Source of the DNA: Ectothiorhodospiraceae bacterium
GTDB lineage: Bacteria > Pseudomonadota > Gammaproteobacteria > HK1
Length of the DNA: 64,000 nt
Direction: 5' to 3'
Assembly (NCBI GenBank): GCA_024234875.1
Contig: JACKNM010000006.1
Coordinates: 186,001 to 250,000, forward strand
Numbering within the stretch: the first letter of the stretch is position 1; every line of letters begins with the position of its first letter. Under the pieces are notes generated by a model. The model was not told the origin of the DNA. It did no database searches and saw nothing but the letters and a program-made list of their open reading frames with translations. The translations under genes and the position numbers were made by a program. Shown piece by piece: positions 31,284 through 39,566 of the stretch.

Positions 31284-32240
31284 ATGCCAGCTCTTTCCCG
31301 ACGCTCGTTCACCGCGGTCGCGCTCGCCACCGCACTGCTCGCGACAAGCACCGTCTCCGCCGAGTATCCGGAGAAGCCCGTCACCATCGTCGTGGCCTGG
31401 GCAGCCGGCGGGGCCACCGACCTGGTGACGCGCGCGCTGCAGCCGGTGCTCGGCAAGCAGCTCGGCGCAGACCTGGTGGTCAAGAACATCACCGGGGCTG
31501 CGGGCACCATCGGCACCGCCGAGGCGGCACGCGCGCGGCCCGATGGCTACACGGTCCTGATCACGCCGACCGGGCCGTTGACCACGCAGCCGCACCTGCG
31601 TGACATCCCCTACGACCTCGACTCGTTCGCGCCGATCGGGCGTATCGCCGTCACCCCGATGCTGATGATGGTGCCGCCGAGCTCGAAGTATCAGTCGTTG
31701 CAGAACGTCCTCGACGATGCGAAGGCCAACCCCGGCAAGGTGAAGTTCGCGTCGACCGGAGCCGGCACGCTGCCGCACATCTCCATCCTCGGGCTGAACA
31801 AGGCGGCGAGCATCGAGACCAAGCACATTCCCTACAAGGGCTCGGCCAACGTGATGAAGGCGTTGCTGGGTGGCGAGGTCGACGTCTTCTCCGACCAGGC
31901 CCAGCTCGTCCCCAAGTACGATCTGCGCGCCCTGGCGTGCTGGTCGGCGGCGCGCCTGCCCGAGTACCCGGACGTGCCCACGATGAAGGAGCTCGGCTTC
32001 GATTTCGAGCTCGAGAACTGGCTCGGCGTCTTCGTCCCCAAGGACACCCCGCAGGCAGTGGTGGACAGGCTGTCCAGTGCGTTGTCGGCGACATTGCAGG
32101 ACGCGTCGGTCGTCGCCGCGCTCGACAAGCTGAAGGTGACCATCGCCCACCTCGGGCCGAGTGAGCTCGCGGTGTTCGCCAAGAAGGACTACGACCGCAA
32201 CCGTGATCTGCTGAAGGACGCCGGCCTGCTCAAGAAGTAG
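31284..32240 (+). CDS. tctC: tripartite tricarboxylate transporter substrate-binding protein
   Basis: 318 residues. Exported by a twin-arginine-like or Sec signal (LSRRSFTAVALATALLATST). Mature part begins YPEKPVTIVVAWAAGGATD, the TctC/Bug hallmark, followed by NITGAAGTIGTAEAARARPDGYT, GGEVDVFSDQ and ENWLGVFVPKDTP. Binds a carboxylic acid in the periplasm and hands it to TctAB; the ligand (citrate, tartrate or other) is not evident. GGAGGGG lies nine bases before the ATG at 31284. A strong hairpin follows the stop, which may let this protein be made in excess over the membrane subunits. Confidence 0.92.
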   Translation: MPALSRRSFTAVALATALLATSTVSAEYPEKPVTIVVAWAAGGATDLVTRALQPVLGKQLGADLVVKNITGAAGTIGTAEAARARPDGYTVLITPTGPLTTQPHLRDIPYDLDSFAPIGRIAVTPMLMMVPPSSKYQSLQNVLDDAKANPGKVKFASTGAGTLPHISILGLNKAASIETKHIPYKGSANVMKALLGGEVDVFSDQAQLVPKYDLRALACWSAARLPEYPDVPTMKELGFDFELENWLGVFVPKDTPQAVVDRLSSALSATLQDASVVAALDKLKVTIAHLGPSELAVFAKKDYDRNRDLLKDAGLLKK

Positions 32241-32247
32241 GCCGCGG

Positions 32248-32279
32248 GCCGCGCGACGCCGCTGCCGGCGTCGCGCGGC
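32248..32279 (+). terminator. 14-bp hairpin between tctC and tctB
   Basis: Perfect stem of 14 pairs (32248-32261 with 32266-32279) around CTGC, followed by GTTCTTTC. It starts seven bases after the tctC stop. The T tract is short, so leaky termination or 3' stabilisation of tctC mRNA is more likely than a full stop. Confidence 0.6.
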
Positions 32280-32354
32280 GTTCTTTCGACGGGGGCGCCC
32301 GGTCTCGGGCGTGCCCCATCCGCAGCGCGGTCAGGTGCGGCCGAGCCATCGGCA

Positions 32355-32846
32355 GTGACCGGCGGAGCAAGCGAGGGGCTCGTGCGCAAGGGTGTTCGCG
32401 ACATCATCTTCGGGACCTGCATGCTCGCCGTCGGCGGGCTGCTGTGGTGGGAGACCTCGAAGCCGCGCTATCAGGCCGACAAGGTCCAGGACTACGGCTT
32501 CGATCCCGCATTCTTTCCGCGCGTGCTGCTGGGCCTGTGGTTCTTGCTCACCATCGTGATCCTGGCGCGGTCCGTGGTCGTGTGGTCGCAGGAGGTCGAG
32601 CCGCAGAACTGGGGCCGACTCGCCGGGAGCGTCGTGCTGTCGGCGGCATACATCTGGCTCATGGACGGCATCGGCTTCCTGTTCGCGAGCGTCGCGTTCG
32701 CGATCGCGATCATGGTCTTCCTCGGATTGCGCCGCCCAATGTGGATCGGTCTGGTCGGCGTGCTGTTCCCTCTGCTCACCTGGTACTGCTTCGTCTTCCT
32801 GCTGCAGATCCCTCTACCCACCTCGCCGTGGTTCGTCCGGCTATGA
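32355..32846 (+). CDS. tctB: tripartite tricarboxylate transporter small membrane subunit
   Basis: 163 residues, four predicted membrane segments: DIIFGTCMLAVGGLLWWE near the N-terminus, then around FFPRVLLGLWFLLTIVIL, SVVLSAAYIWLMDGIGFLF / VAFAIAIMVFLGL, and VLFPLLTWYCFVFLL. This is the TctB pattern. The GTG at 32355 is taken as start; a GTG at 32382 with GAGGGG close by is an alternative. TctA follows 70 bases later. Confidence 0.87.
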   Translation: MTGGASEGLVRKGVRDIIFGTCMLAVGGLLWWETSKPRYQADKVQDYGFDPAFFPRVLLGLWFLLTIVILARSVVVWSQEVEPQNWGRLAGSVVLSAAYIWLMDGIGFLFASVAFAIAIMVFLGLRRPMWIGLVGVLFPLLTWYCFVFLLQIPLPTSPWFVRL

Positions 32847-32916
32847 CTGCCGGACGGCAGCTCGGTTACGCCGCGGGCGACGCCGGCCGAGGGTCGCGGC
32901 GCCTCGGGAGCGTGTG

Positions 32917-34425
32917 ATGGAGAGTCTCGGCAACGCCCTCGTGCTGCTCGCGGATCCAGCCACCCTCGCCGCCATCGTCGCCGGCATCGTGTTCGGGATG
33001 ATCGTCGGCGCGATGCCCGGGCTCGGCTCGGTGCTCGCCATCACCATCGCGCTGCCGTTCACCTTCGGCATGGACAAGGTGCCGTCGATTGCGTTGGTGC
33101 TCGCCATCTACTGCGCGTCGGTCTATGGCGGCTCGCTCTCGGCCATTCTCATCAACACGCCGGGGACACCGCAGTCCGCGGCCACCGTGCTCGACGGCTT
33201 CCCGATGACCCGCCAGGGCAAGGCCGATCTCGCCCTCGGCTGGGCCACCATGGCGTCCCTGATCGGCGGGCTGTTCTCGGCCGCGGTGCTCATCGTCGCC
33301 GCGCCGCAGCTTGCACGATTCGCGCTACGGTTCGGGGCGATCGAGACCTTCGCCCTGATCGGGATGGCGCTGACCTGCATCGCCGGCGTCTCGCGCGGCA
33401 GCATGTTCAAGGGCCTGCTGGCCGGTGTGCTGGGCCTGTTCCTGGCGACCGTGGGCACCGATCCGATGACCGGCTCGGTACGCTTCGATTTCGGGATCTT
33501 CGAGCTATCCGGTGGCTTCAAGCTGATTCCGGTGGTGGTCGGGCTGTTCGCGTTCGCCGAGGTGTTCAGCCGAATCGCGGAGCGTCGCACCGAGCTGCAC
33601 GACGTGACCGCCGCGGTCGGGTTCAAGCTCGCCCCACTCGCGGAATGGCTTGCGCGCTGGAAGACCATCGTGCGCAGCGCGGTCATCGGCACCTTCATCG
33701 GAGTGTTGCCGGGCACCGGCGCGGCGACCGCGTCGTTCATCGCCTACTCGGAGGCGAAGCGGGTCGGGCGGTTCCGCGAGCGGTTGGGAACCGGTGAGCC
33801 GGAGGGGGTGGTCGCCTCGGAAACCGCCAACAACGCGGTGACCGGAGGCGCGCTGGTGCCCACGCTCGCGCTCGGCATTCCCGGCGATCCGGTGACCGCG
33901 GTGATGATGTCGGCGCTCATCATCCAGGGCATTCAGCCCGGGGTACGGTTGTTCGTCGACAACCCCGACGTGATGAACGCCGCGTTCATGGCTCTCATCG
34001 TCTGCAATCTGTTGATGTTCGCTGTCGGCGCGTTGGCCGCGCCGATCATCACCCGGGTGCTGCGGATGCCCGAGTCGATCCTGCTCGCGATGGTGCTGGT
34101 GCTCTCGGTGGTCGGCTCGTACGGGGTCAGCGGGCGGATGTTCGACGTCATGGTGAGCGTGGTGTTCGGCATCGTGGGCTATCTCTTCCGCATCTGTAAC
34201 GTCCCGACCGCGCCGGTGGTCATCGGCATGGTCCTCGGACCGATCTTCGAGGAGAGCCTGCGCCAGGGACTGATCCTGACCGACGGCGACTTCCTCGCCT
34301 TCTTCGGTCCCGAGCATCCGATCGCGATGGTGTTGCTGGTGATCACCGTCCTCATCGTGGTCATCCCGATCTGGCGGCACTTGCGTGCGCGCTCGAGCGG
34401 GCCGAGCGCGCAGGCGGGGCGATGA
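32917..34425 (+). CDS. tctA: tripartite tricarboxylate transporter large membrane subunit
   Basis: 502 residues and about 11-12 membrane segments. TctA hallmarks: GMIVGAMPGLGSVLAITIAL, INTPGTPQSAATVLDGFPM, and the second repeat GVLPGTGAATASFIAYSEAK. It moves the acid bound by TctC across the inner membrane, presumably with protons or sodium. The ATG at 32917 follows GGGAG; a GTG directly before is also possible. The last codons overlap the ATG of the glutathione transferase gene (ATGA), so both are probably translated together. Confidence 0.95.
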   Translation: MESLGNALVLLADPATLAAIVAGIVFGMIVGAMPGLGSVLAITIALPFTFGMDKVPSIALVLAIYCASVYGGSLSAILINTPGTPQSAATVLDGFPMTRQGKADLALGWATMASLIGGLFSAAVLIVAAPQLARFALRFGAIETFALIGMALTCIAGVSRGSMFKGLLAGVLGLFLATVGTDPMTGSVRFDFGIFELSGGFKLIPVVVGLFAFAEVFSRIAERRTELHDVTAAVGFKLAPLAEWLARWKTIVRSAVIGTFIGVLPGTGAATASFIAYSEAKRVGRFRERLGTGEPEGVVASETANNAVTGGALVPTLALGIPGDPVTAVMMSALIIQGIQPGVRLFVDNPDVMNAAFMALIVCNLLMFAVGALAAPIITRVLRMPESILLAMVLVLSVVGSYGVSGRMFDVMVSVVFGIVGYLFRICNVPTAPVVIGMVLGPIFEESLRQGLILTDGDFLAFFGPEHPIAMVLLVITVLIVVIPIWRHLRARSSGPSAQAGR

Positions 34426-35078
34426 GCGCTCGGCCGGTCCGGATCTGGGGGCGGGCCAGCGCCTTCAACCTGCAGAAGGCGCTGTGGGGGTTGGCGGAGA
34501 CGGGGATCGCGTTCGAGCGCATCGACGCCGGTGGCGCCTTCGGTGGTCTCGACGCGCCCGAGTTCCGCGCCATGAACCCGAACGGGCGAATTCCGGTCGT
34601 CGACGACGGCGAGGCGGTGGTGTGGGAGAGCAATGCGGTGATCCGCTATCTCGCCGCCCGCTACGCGAGCGGCACGCTGTGGCCCGAGAGCCCGGCCGCC
34701 CGTAGTGAGGCCGATCGCTGGATGGAGTGGTTCCAGAACAACCTCTACCGCCCGTTCATGGATCTCTTCTGGGGGCTGGTCCGGACGCCCGAGGCGCAGC
34801 GCGACTGGCCGCGCATCGAGGCCCTGGTGGCGACGTGTGCCGGGCACTATCGCCTGCTCGACCAGCACCTCGCGACGCGACCCTATCTCGGTGGCGACCG
34901 CTTCACCATGGGCGACATCCCGGCCGGCACCTCGCTCTATCGGTACTTCGCGATGGACATCGACCGCCCCGACGTCCCCAACGTGCAGCGCTGGTACGAT
35001 CGGCTGCGGGTGCGGGCGCCTTATCAGGCGCACGTGATGGTCCCGTTCGACGATCTGGTGGGGCGCCTCGACTTCTGA
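34422..35078 (+). CDS. glutathione S-transferase family protein
   Basis: 218 residues. N-terminal thioredoxin fold with WGRASAFNLQKALWGLAE, the cis-Pro region NGRIPVVDDG and the glutathione-binding ESNAVIRYLA; C-terminal all-helical domain follows with the N-capping box YLGGDRFTMGDI. Ser13 is a candidate catalytic residue. Unusually, the gene overlaps tctA, which suggests the imported compound or a product of it is handled by glutathione chemistry (isomerisation, dehalogenation or ring opening). That link is inference. Confidence 0.9.
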   Translation: MSARPVRIWGRASAFNLQKALWGLAETGIAFERIDAGGAFGGLDAPEFRAMNPNGRIPVVDDGEAVVWESNAVIRYLAARYASGTLWPESPAARSEADRWMEWFQNNLYRPFMDLFWGLVRTPEAQRDWPRIEALVATCAGHYRLLDQHLATRPYLGGDRFTMGDIPAGTSLYRYFAMDIDRPDVPNVQRWYDRLRVRAPYQAHVMVPFDDLVGRLDF

Positions 35079-35140
35079 GGATGGGGCCGCGCGAGCGGCC
35101 GGTCGTCGGCCGCGCGGATCGACGGCGAGGAGGTGCAGTC

Positions 35141-36331
35141 ATGCATCGGCGCGTAGCGCACCTGGTCGGGGTGCTCCTGGTCATCGTCAGCGCCGCGCCG
35201 TCGGCGCAGGACATCTCGCGCTGCCTCGCCTCGCTGCGACCGCAGGCGGTGAAGGCCGGTGTCTCCGCCGCCGCCTTCGACCGCCACACGCGCGCGGTGG
35301 TCGCCGATCCGACGGTGCTCGAGCGCCTCGACTACCAGCCCGAGTTCCGCACCGCGATTTGGGACTACCTGGCCGGCCTGGTCGACGAGGAGCGCGTCAC
35401 CGATGGTCGGCGGATGCTGGTCGAATGGCGGGACACCCTGGCCGCGGTCGAGGCGCGCTTCGGCGTCGACCCCGCCACCGTGGTGGCGGTGTGGGGTGTG
35501 GAGAGCGACTACGGTCGCCGAGCCGGGGGGCGCCCGCTGGTCACCTCGCTGGCGACCCTGTCCTGCCTCGGGCGGCGCCAGTCGTTCTTCCGTCGTGAGC
35601 TGCTCGCCACGATCGCGATCCTCGAGGAGCTCGGTCTCGACACCGATGCGCTGGTCGGCTCGTGGGCCGGCGCATTCGGACAGACCCAGTTCATCCCGAC
35701 CACCTATCAGCGGGTGGCCGTCGATTTCGATGGGGATGGTCGACGTGATCTCGTCGGCAGTGTGCCCGACGCGCTCGGTTCCACCGCGAGCTATCTCGAG
35801 CGATCCGGGTGGCGAAGCGGTGAGCGCTGGGGGCTCGAGGTGGTCCTGCCGCGGGGGTTCGATCCGGCGACGGCCGGCCGCCGGAACAGGCGTCCGCTGG
35901 GTGAGTGGGCGGCCATGGGCGTGCGACCGGTCGACGGCGGCGCGTTGCCGGACTCGTCGTCCCCCGCCGCGGTGCTGCTACCGGCCGGTCCCGACGGGCC
36001 GGCGTTCCTGGTGCTGCGCAACTTCGACGCCATCTACGCCTACAACGCGGCGGAGAGCTACGCGCTGGCGATCGCGCACCTGTCCGATCGCCTACGCGGC
36101 GCAGGACCCTTCGTCCGGCCCTGGCCGACCGACGACCCCGGGCTCTCCCGCCGGGCGCGGCGCGAGCTGCAGCAGCGGCTCGTCGGGCGCGGACACGACA
36201 TCGGCGAGGTCGACGGGCTGATCGGCGACCGTACCCGGCGCGCGATCCAGGCCGAGCAGCGGCGCCTGGGGCTCGAGCCGGACGGCCGTGCCGGGCAACG
36301 GATCCTGGAGGCGCTGCGCGCCGGCGGCTGA
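35141..36331 (+). CDS. lytic murein transglycosylase (MltB family) with peptidoglycan-binding domain
   Basis: 396 residues. Signal peptide MHRRVAHLVGVLLVIVSAAP; no lipobox. The catalytic domain has Glu121 in VWGVESDYGRRAGG, GSWAGAFGQTQFIPTTYQRV and the DFDGDGRRDLVGSVPDALGS loop, all typical of MltB-type enzymes that cleave glycan strands with 1,6-anhydro-ring formation. The last ~60 residues are a PG-binding-1 fold (LQQRLVGRGHDIGEVDGLIG). GAGGAGG lies five bases before the ATG. It is convergent with the peptide ABC operon. Confidence 0.93.
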   Translation: MHRRVAHLVGVLLVIVSAAPSAQDISRCLASLRPQAVKAGVSAAAFDRHTRAVVADPTVLERLDYQPEFRTAIWDYLAGLVDEERVTDGRRMLVEWRDTLAAVEARFGVDPATVVAVWGVESDYGRRAGGRPLVTSLATLSCLGRRQSFFRRELLATIAILEELGLDTDALVGSWAGAFGQTQFIPTTYQRVAVDFDGDGRRDLVGSVPDALGSTASYLERSGWRSGERWGLEVVLPRGFDPATAGRRNRRPLGEWAAMGVRPVDGGALPDSSSPAAVLLPAGPDGPAFLVLRNFDAIYAYNAAESYALAIAHLSDRLRGAGPFVRPWPTDDPGLSRRARRELQQRLVGRGHDIGEVDGLIGDRTRRAIQAEQRRLGLEPDGRAGQRILEALRAGG

Positions 36332-36370
36332 GGGGGCGTCGAGGGCGAGGCCCGGAGCGGATGGCCTCGG

Positions 36371-37432
36371 CTACGGGCGCCGCGTGAAGTCGAGCCGCTC
36401 GGCGAAGTGGCAGGCGACCAGATGGTCCGGACCGACCTCGCGCCAGGCCGGCTCCTCGTTCCTGCACCGATCCTCGGCGAAAGGGCAGCGAGTCTGGAAG
36501 CGACAACCGGGCGGGGGCGAGGCCGGGTTCGGGATCTCGCCGGTGAGGCGCAGTGGCTCGAAGGCCTGGGTCGGGTCGAGGTGCGGGATGGCCGAGAAGA
36601 GCGCGTTGGTGTAGGGATGCGCGGGGCGTGAGAACAACGCGTCGGTGGGAGCGAGCTCCATCAGCTTGCCCACGTACATCACCGCCACCCGCGTCGAGAT
36701 CTGCGCCACCACCGAGAGGTCGTGGGCGATGAACAGGTAGGTGGTGTGCAACTCCTCCTGGAGGTCCATCAGGAGGTTCAGGATGTCGGCCTGAATCGAG
36801 ACGTCGAGCGCGGACACCGACTCGTCGCAGACCACGAACTCGGGGGACGACACCAACGCCCGGGCGATTCCGATGCGCTGGCGTTGCCCGCCCGAGAACG
36901 CGTGCGGAAAGCGGCGCAGGTGCTCGAGGTTGAGTCGGCAGCGCCGGGCGGTCTCGCGCACGCGATCGTCGATCTCGCTCTTCGCCATCTTCTGCGCGCC
37001 GGCCTCGAGCGGCTCGGCGATGATGTCGCGCACCGTCATCCGTGGATTGAGGCTCGCGTACGGGTCCTGGAAGATGAGCTGCATGTGCTTGCGGAAGCGG
37101 CGCAGCGACTCCCCTTCGAGACCGAGCAGATCGACCTCGCCCTGGTCGCCGCGGAATCGAACCCGTCCTGCGGTGACCGGGACCGCGCGCAGGATCGCGC
37201 GCCCGACGGTGGTCTTGCCGGAGCCGCTCTCGCCGACCAGCCCGAGGGTCTCGCCGCGACGCACCGCGAACGAGACGTCGTCCACCGCGCGTACCTGGCC
37301 GCGCTGGCGCGCGAACAGCCCCTTGCCACGGATCGGAAAGTGCACCTGCAGGTGCTCGACCTGCAGCAGGTCCGGGCGGGCGGAGCCTCCCGTGCGCTCG
37401 GCCGGGACCGGGTCCGGGTGTGATTCAGTCAT
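36371..37432 (-). CDS. peptide-type ABC importer ATP-binding protein (OppF-like)
   Basis: 353 residues. Walker A GLVGESGSGKTTVGRA, signature FSGGQRQRIGIARALV, Walker B FVVCDESVSALD, H-loop AHDLSVV. The C-terminal cysteine motif for the oligopeptide family is seen in PPPGCRFQTRCPFAEDRCRN. Its ATG overlaps the OppD-like stop by 8 bases. Last gene of the five-gene operon; together the pair energises uptake of a peptide-like or opine-like substrate. Confidence 0.92.
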   Translation of the reverse strand: MTESHPDPVPAERTGGSARPDLLQVEHLQVHFPIRGKGLFARQRGQVRAVDDVSFAVRRGETLGLVGESGSGKTTVGRAILRAVPVTAGRVRFRGDQGEVDLLGLEGESLRRFRKHMQLIFQDPYASLNPRMTVRDIIAEPLEAGAQKMAKSEIDDRVRETARRCRLNLEHLRRFPHAFSGGQRQRIGIARALVSSPEFVVCDESVSALDVSIQADILNLLMDLQEELHTTYLFIAHDLSVVAQISTRVAVMYVGKLMELAPTDALFSRPAHPYTNALFSAIPHLDPTQAFEPLRLTGEIPNPASPPPGCRFQTRCPFAEDRCRNEEPAWREVGPDHLVACHFAERLDFTRRP

Positions 37433-38417
37433 GGAGGTGGCAGCTCACGACGTGGCTCGGGGCGACCTCTCGCGGGTCGGGAACCCGCGCCTCGCAGCGT
37501 CCCTCGAGCCGCTCGCCGCAACGAGTGTGGAACGGGCAACCACTCGGCCGCGCCAGTGGGCTCGGGATGTCGCCGCCGATCGGGGTCAGTCGCCGCTGTC
37601 CGGCGTCGAGCCGAGGAATCGCCTGGATGAGGCCGCGGGTGTAGGGGTGGCGGGGCTCGAAGATGACGTCGCGCGTCGGCCCCTCCTCGACCACCCGTCC
37701 GAGGTACATGACCGCGACGTTGCGCGCGATCTGCGCGATCACGCCGAGGTCGTGGCTGATGAAGATCATCGCCATCCCCATCTCCTCCTGCAGCTCGCGC
37801 AGGAGCTGGAGGATCTGCGCCTGGATGGTGACGTCGAGCGCGGTGGTCGGCTCGTCCGCGATCAGGATCGACGGACGGGTCACCAGCGCCATCGCGATCA
37901 TCGCGCGCTGGCGCATGCCTCCGGAGAGCTCGAACGAGTATTGCCGGAATCGCCCGGCGGCATCGGCGATGCCCACGCGCTCCAGCAGCTCGATCGAGCG
38001 ACGGGTGGCCTCGGCCTTGCTCACGCGCTCGTGGAGCTGCAGTGCCTCGACCATGTGGGTGCCGATGGTGCGCAGCGGCGAGAACGACGCCATCGGCTCC
38101 TGGAAGATCATCGAGACCTCGCCGCCACGGATCTGGCGCAGCTCCGACGAGCCCGAGGCGAGCCCGAGGATGTCGACCTGCCTGCCGTCCCGGCGCGTGA
38201 GGTTGATGGCGCTGCGCTCGCCGACGAGCGCGTTGTCGGTGAGGAGCCGGATGACCGCACGCGTCGCGACCGACTTGCCCGAGCCCGACTCGCCGACGAT
38301 GCCGAGTGTCTGACCGCGCTCCAGCGCGAACGAGACGTGGTCGACGGCGGTGATCCGCCCCTCGTCGGTCATGAACTCGATGGTGAGGTCGCGGACCTCG
38401 AGCAGTGGCGGGCTCAC
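37425..38417 (-). CDS. peptide-type ABC importer ATP-binding protein (OppD-like)
   Basis: 330 residues. Walker A GIVGESGSGKSVATRA, signature LSGGMRQRAMIAMALV, Walker B ILIADEPTTALD, and the C-terminal Cys pattern around RPSGCPFHTRCGERLEGRC. The start is a GTG at 38417 that overlaps the permease stop as GTGA. It is the usual partner of the OppF-like protein downstream. Confidence 0.92.
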   Translation of the reverse strand: MSPPLLEVRDLTIEFMTDEGRITAVDHVSFALERGQTLGIVGESGSGKSVATRAVIRLLTDNALVGERSAINLTRRDGRQVDILGLASGSSELRQIRGGEVSMIFQEPMASFSPLRTIGTHMVEALQLHERVSKAEATRRSIELLERVGIADAAGRFRQYSFELSGGMRQRAMIAMALVTRPSILIADEPTTALDVTIQAQILQLLRELQEEMGMAMIFISHDLGVIAQIARNVAVMYLGRVVEEGPTRDVIFEPRHPYTRGLIQAIPRLDAGQRRLTPIGGDIPSPLARPSGCPFHTRCGERLEGRCEARVPDPREVAPSHVVSCHLHD

Positions 38418-39565
38418 TTGTCGCGTCGCTCGGAGTAGGGATCGGCGGCGTCGCGCAGGCCGTCGCCGAGGAGCACGAAGCACAGCACGGCGACGATGAA
38501 GAAGCCGAGCGGGATGAAGTACCAGGGCGTGAGCTGGATGGCCTGGACAGTCTTCATCTCCTGGAGCAGGACGCCCCAGCTCATCGACGGGCGCCGCAGG
38601 CCGAGGCCGACGATCGACAGCGCCGTCTCGGCCAGGATGATGTAGGGGAAGGAGATGATCAGGTCGACGATGATGTACCCGGTGAAGCTCGGCAGCAGGT
38701 GGCGGCCGATGATTCGCGCCGGCTTCGCCCCGGAGATGCGCGCGGCGAGGATGTAGTCCTCCTCGCGGGCGGAGAGCAGGTGGGTGCGGATGCGCCGGGC
38801 GAGGGTGGGCCAGCCGAACAGGCCGAGCACCAGGGTCATCGCGAAGTAGATCTGGACGTTGGTCCACTCCTTGGGAAAGGTCGAGGCGAGCGCCATGTAC
38901 AGCGGGATGACCGGGATCACGCGCACCACGTCGGTGAACCCCTGGATGGTCATGTCGATCCAACCACCGTAGTACCCGGCGACGCCGCCGATGACGAGCG
39001 CCAGCACGAAGGCGACGAGGACGCCCAGCACGCCGATGGAGAGCGAGGTCCGCGTCGCGAACATGAGCCGGGAGAAGAGGTCGAGCCCCGACTGATCGGT
39101 GCCGAATATGTGCACCTTCTGCCTCGGTGCATCGAGGCCGAACAGGTGGATCTTGGTCGGGAACAGCCCGAGCAGCTTGTACTGGCTGCCCTCGACGAAG
39201 AACTGGATGTACTGGCGCACCGGCTGGCCGCCGCGCTCGCGCACCTTGACCACGAACTGCTTGGCGATGACGTCGTAGCGACTGGTGGTCTCGTGGACGA
39301 AGGGGCGGGGGGAGAACCCTGCCGCGTCCCAGAACATCGGGATCTGCGGTGGGCCGGCGAGATACTTGGTGTTCTTCTCGTCGGCCTGGCCGGAGTAGGG
39401 CGCGATGAACTCGGCCAGCGCCGAGACGATGATGAACAGCGCGAGCCCGCAGCCGCCGATCAGGGCGAGCCGATTGCGCTTGAAACGCGCCCACACCAGC
39501 TGCCACTGCGAGGCGGTGAAGTAGCGCTCGTTGTCGGTTCGGCCGGAGTCGAGGGTCGCCGCCAT
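38414..39565 (-). CDS. peptide-type ABC importer permease (OppC-like) with large periplasmic loop
   Basis: 383 residues. After the first membrane segment (ALIGGCGLALFIIVSALAEF) comes an unusually long periplasmic stretch of about 120 residues, then five more segments with the EAA loop around ARISGAKPARIIGRHLLPSF. The long loop resembles permeases of the YejE type rather than short DppC. The ATG at 39565 comes one base after the stop of the other permease; a GTG at 39574 is an alternative. Confidence 0.92.
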   Translation of the reverse strand: MAATLDSGRTDNERYFTASQWQLVWARFKRNRLALIGGCGLALFIIVSALAEFIAPYSGQADEKNTKYLAGPPQIPMFWDAAGFSPRPFVHETTSRYDVIAKQFVVKVRERGGQPVRQYIQFFVEGSQYKLLGLFPTKIHLFGLDAPRQKVHIFGTDQSGLDLFSRLMFATRTSLSIGVLGVLVAFVLALVIGGVAGYYGGWIDMTIQGFTDVVRVIPVIPLYMALASTFPKEWTNVQIYFAMTLVLGLFGWPTLARRIRTHLLSAREEDYILAARISGAKPARIIGRHLLPSFTGYIIVDLIISFPYIILAETALSIVGLGLRRPSMSWGVLLQEMKTVQAIQLTPWYFIPLGFFIVAVLCFVLLGDGLRDAADPYSERRDK

Positions 39566-39566
39566 C

